DNA from: Streptomyces sp. NRRL S-646
GTDB lineage: Bacteria; Actinomycetota; Actinomycetes; Streptomycetales; Streptomycetaceae
Length of the DNA: 64,000 nucleotides
Reading direction: 5' to 3'
Assembly: GCF_000720765.1 (NCBI RefSeq)
Contig: NZ_JODC01000014.1
Span: 124,001 to 188,000 of the forward strand
Shown here one piece after another: positions 61,710-64,000 of the stretch. The notes under the pieces were generated by a model. It was not told the origin of the DNA and did not search any database. It saw only the letters and a program-made list of their open reading frames with translations. The translations under genes and the position numbers were made by a program. Positions within the stretch are counted from its first letter, which is position 1. Every line of letters begins with the position of its first letter.

Positions 61710-62232
61710 GGCTGCGGGCGGGTACGAGGACTCGTACCGGGGCGGGCTGCGCAAGGTGGCCCGGGTGGTTCTGCTCGACCCCGAGGACCGCATCCTTCTC
61801 CTGCACGGCCATGAGCCGGACGATCCGGCCGACGACTGGTGGTTCACGCCGGGCGGCGGGCTGGAGGGCGACGAGAGCCGTGAGGAAGCCGCGCTCAGGG
61901 AACTCGCCGAGGAGACCGGCATCACCGATGTCGAACTCGGCCCGGTGCTGTGGCGGCGGATGTGCTCCTTCCTGTTCGCGGGCCGCCGCTGGGACCAAGA
62001 CGAGTGGTACTACCTGGCCCGTACGACGGATACGTCCAGGGTGGTGCCCGAGGCCACAGGCCTCACCGAACTGGAGCGGCGCAGCGTCGCCGGAGCACGC
62101 TGGTGGACGTGTCGGGAACTTGCCCGGGCGCATGAGACCGTGTATCCGACCAGACTCGCCGAGCTGCTGAGCAGGCTGCTCGACGAAGGTCCCCCGGCCG
62201 GGCCCGTGCCCCTTGACCCCGAAATCGTCTAG
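61699..62232 (+). CDS. NUDIX hydrolase
   Basis: The 177-residue protein has the NUDIX box GLEGDESREEAALRELAEET then GI (GX5EX7REUXEEXGU, ~residues 53-75), preceded by DWWFTPGGG. The rest (VLWRRMCSFLFAGRRWDQDE, TELERRSVAGARWWTCRELA) is variable. It hydrolyses a nucleoside-diphosphate derivative; the substrate is not predictable. GTG 61699 overlaps the sipZ end by 11 bases, with GGAG ~12 bases upstream, so it is coupled to the signal-peptidase operon. Confidence 0.85.
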   Translation: MPAEAAGGYEDSYRGGLRKVARVVLLDPEDRILLLHGHEPDDPADDWWFTPGGGLEGDESREEAALRELAEETGITDVELGPVLWRRMCSFLFAGRRWDQDEWYYLARTTDTSRVVPEATGLTELERRSVAGARWWTCRELARAHETVYPTRLAELLSRLLDEGPPAGPVPLDPEIV

Positions 62233-62288
62233 GGGCTCACGGGACTGGCGCACAATGGTGGGATCGCACGGCTGAAGGGGAAGCTGCC

Positions 62289-62597
62289 ATGAGCGCCGAG
62301 GACCTCGAGAAGTACGAGACCGAGATGGAGCTGAAGCTCTACCGGGAGTACCGCGATGTCGTCGGTCTGTTCAAATACGTGATCGAGACCGAGCGGCGCT
62401 TCTACCTGACCAACGACTACGAGATGCAGGTGCATTCGGTCCAGGGCGAGGTGTTCTTCGAGGTGTCGATGGCGGACGCCTGGGTCTGGGACATGTACCG
62501 GCCGGCTCGGTTCGTGAAGCAGGTGCGGGTACTCACGTTCAAGGACGTGAACATCGAGGAGCTGAACAAGAGCGATCTTGAGCTGCCGGGTGGCTGA
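62289..62597 (+). CDS. DUF2469-family protein
   Basis: The 102-residue protein begins MSAEDLEKYETEMELKLYRE and continues YRDVVGLFKYVIETERRFYL, DYEMQVHSVQGEVFFEVSMA and DAWVWDMYRPARFVKQVRVL. It is compact, acidic and highly conserved in actinobacteria, usually just before yraN. RBS AAGGGGAAGCTG precedes the ATG. The function is unknown. Confidence 0.9.
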   Translation: MSAEDLEKYETEMELKLYREYRDVVGLFKYVIETERRFYLTNDYEMQVHSVQGEVFFEVSMADAWVWDMYRPARFVKQVRVLTFKDVNIEELNKSDLELPGG

Positions 62598-62631
62598 CGG
62601 CCACGGTAGGTCACTCGTGCGGGTGAGGAGT

Positions 62632-62640
62632 TTGTCCACA
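62632..62640 (+). promoter_or_regulatory. Solitary perfect DnaA-box-like sequence
   Basis: TTGTCCACA matches the Streptomyces DnaA box consensus exactly. It lies in the 117-bp gap between DUF2469 and yraN. A related ATCCACTTG is 25 bp on. No cluster is present, so it is not an origin; it may titrate DnaA or be chance. Confidence 0.35.
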
Positions 62641-62714
62641 ACTGCTGAGTAGTTCACCAAGATCCACTTGGTCGGAGCGGATGCGTGACGGTTGGCGCCG
62701 GAGGTGGTGCCGAC

Positions 62715-63089
62715 ATGAGTACACGCAACGCACAACGCAGTGCCATGGGCAGGTACGGGGAGGATCTGGCCGCGCGGCGGCTGGTGGACGCCGGTATGAC
62801 GGTCCTGGAGCGCAACTGGCGCTCCGGCAGGACGGGTGAGATCGACATCGTGGCCCGGGACGGGGACGTCCTGGTGGTCTGCGAGGTGAAGACCCGCAGG
62901 GCGGGCACCTTCCAGCACCCGATGGCAGCGGTCACGCCGACCAAGGCGCAACGCCTGCGCGGTCTGGCAGAACGCTGGGCGCAGGCACACGGCGGGGCCC
63001 CGCCGGGCGGCGTCCGTATCGACCTGGTGGGCATCCTGCTCCCCGACCGGGGCGCACCCGTGGTGGAACACGCGCGGGGGGTGGCCTGA
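62715..63089 (+). CDS. YraN/UPF0102-family endonuclease-fold protein
   Basis: The 124-residue protein has the restriction-endonuclease-like core. [20 protein letters not shown] and [20 protein letters not shown] are followed by [11 protein letters not shown], giving the E-x(n)-EIDIV-EVK catalytic-like residues. [15 protein letters not shown] is the C-terminal helix. ATG 62715 has GGAGG ~12 bases upstream; a start at 62685 is possible. The stop overlaps the comM start (TGATG), so they are coupled. YraN-comM pairing is common, linked by inference to DNA processing. Confidence 0.9.
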   Translation: MSTRNAQRSAMGRYGEDLAARRLVDAGMTVLERNWRSGRTGEIDIVARDGDVLVVCEVKTRRAGTFQHPMAAVTPTKAQRLRGLAERWAQAHGGAPPGGVRIDLVGILLPDRGAPVVEHARGVA

Positions 63090-64000
63090 TGGGATTCGCG
63101 CGTACGTGCTCGGTGGCGCTCGTCGGCGTCGAGGGTGTGGTGGTCGAGGTCCAGGCGGATCTGGAGCCGGGGGTGGCGGCGTTCACGCTGGTGGGACTGC
63201 CGGACAAGAGCCTGAGCGAGAGCCGGGACCGGGTGCGGGCTGCGGTCGTCAACTCGGACGCCGAGTGGCCGCAGAAGAAGCTGACAGTGGGACTGAGCCC
63301 GGCATCCGTGCCGAAGGGCGGAAGCGGCTTCGATCTGGCCGTCGCCTGCGCCGTCCTCGGCGCCTGCGAGCGGATCGACCCGCGGGTGCTCGCCGACATC
63401 GTGATGATCGGGGAGCTGGGTCTGGACGGCCGGGTCCGGCCCGTGCGGGGCATCCTGCCGGCGGTGCTGGCCGCGGCGGACGCCGGCTACGAGCAGGTGG
63501 TCGTGCCCGAGTGCGCGGCCGCCGAGGCCTCGCTGGTGCCCGGCGTCTCCGTCCTGGGTGTGCGCAGCCTGCGCCAGCTGATCGCCGTCCTGGCGGACGA
63601 GCCCGTGCCCGAGGAGGAACCGGACGAGCGGGGCCGTCCGGATCCGCTGCTCGCCGGTCTGAGGGTGCCCGGCACGGGCGCGGCCACGGGGATGCACAGC
63701 CTGGGCGCCGCACAGCACGACCAGGGCCATGACCTCGCCGATGTGGTGGGTCAGATCTCGGCGCGGACGGCGGTCGAAGTCGCCGCGGCGGGAGGCCATC
63801 ACCTGTTCCTGGAGGGCCCGCCCGGGGCCGGGAAGACGATGCTCGCGGAGCGGCTTCCCGCGATCCTCCCGCTGCTCAGCAGGCAGGAGTCGCTGGAGGT
63901 CACGGCGGTCCACTCGGTGGCAGGCCTGCTGCCCCCGGGCAAACCCCTGATCGATGTCGCTCCGTACTGCGCCCCGCACCATTCGGCCACCATGCAGGCG
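63089..64000 (+). CDS. comM: ComM/YifB-family AAA+ ATPase (Mg-chelatase-like), 3' end outside window
   Basis: The first 304 codons are present. The N-terminal YifB/Lon-protease-like domain runs [60 protein letters not shown]. The Walker A HHLFLEGPPGAGKTMLAERL follows, then SLEVTAVHSVAGLLPPGKPL. In other bacteria ComM is a helicase aiding integration of transformed DNA. It overlaps yraN by one base. No stop occurs before the window end. Confidence 0.93.
   Translation, partial: MGFARTCSVALVGVEGVVVEVQADLEPGVAAFTLVGLPDKSLSESRDRVRAAVVNSDAEWPQKKLTVGLSPASVPKGGSGFDLAVACAVLGACERIDPRVLADIVMIGELGLDGRVRPVRGILPAVLAAADAGYEQVVVPECAAAEASLVPGVSVLGVRSLRQLIAVLADEPVPEEEPDERGRPDPLLAGLRVPGTGAATGMHSLGAAQHDQGHDLADVVGQISARTAVEVAAAGGHHLFLEGPPGAGKTMLAERLPAILPLLSRQESLEVTAVHSVAGLLPPGKPLIDVAPYCAPHHSATMQA

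Overview
The window is high-GC actinobacterial chromosome, almost certainly Streptomyces. The G/C-biased third codon positions, the many GTG starts, the ATGA/TGATG gene junctions, NsdA, the HU protein with a long lysine-rich tail, and a cluster of four type I signal peptidases all point there. The gene order (ndgR-leuCD-hupS-cofC-gpsA-ddl-thiLD-rpmB-recG-rsmD-coaD-rpmF-rnc-mutM-smc-glcP-ftsY-nsdA-amtB-glnK-glnD-ffh-ftsH-rpsP-rimM-trmD-rplS-sip) matches, as far as I recall, the core region around SCO5546-SCO5603 of S. coelicolor. I see no phage, insertion sequence, CRISPR array, rRNA or origin.

Layout. 0-4 kb: 3' end of a secreted protein with an Ig-like domain, a HAD phosphatase preceded by a duplicated fragment of its own 5' end, five tRNAs (Gln-Glu-Glu-Gln-Glu), a MerR/DUF4188 divergent pair and the IclR-type regulator ndgR. 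4-12 kb: leuCD, hupS, F420 gene cofC, then plsC-gpsA-ddl for lipid and wall precursors. 12-25 kb: a stand-alone Lrp ligand domain, thiL-thiD, rpmB, a DAK2 kinase-like gene, an Hsp90-like/TPR gene pair that looks inserted before recG, then recG, rsmD and coaD. 25-36 kb: a DivIVA-like coiled-coil protein, DUF177-rpmF-rnc-mutM, an HxlR/flavodoxin pair, a membrane-anchored CAP protein, acyP, a small coiled-coil protein and smc. 36-52 kb: glucose permease, a luciferase-like oxidoreductase, ftsY, a mini prim-pol protein, nsdA, the amtB-glnK-glnD nitrogen operon, ffh and ftsH. 52-64 kb: a methyltransferase, an archaeal/eukaryotic-type ProRS, a SprT-like protein, the rpsP-khpA-rimM-trmD-rplS operon, four tandem signal peptidases, NUDIX, DUF2469, yraN and the start of a comM-like gene.

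The genes cover ribosome assembly (L28, L32, L19, S16, RimM, TrmD, KhpA, RNase III, RsmD), protein export (Ffh, FtsY, four Sip proteases, FtsH), nitrogen control (AmtB, GlnK, GlnD), chromosome structure (HupS, Smc), and amino-acid, thiamine, CoA and F420 synthesis.

Most notable: (1) a dispersed ~65-bp repeat with three intergenic copies and a fourth read in frame inside the Smc hinge region; (2) the translationally coupled Hsp90-like/TPR pair; (3) three decayed partial gene duplications next to gene ends (HAD 5' end, TPR internal segment, glnD 3' end, the last still in frame); (4) strong palindromic operators in three divergent promoter regions; (5) a candidate leaderless ECF-type promoter for the SprT-like gene.
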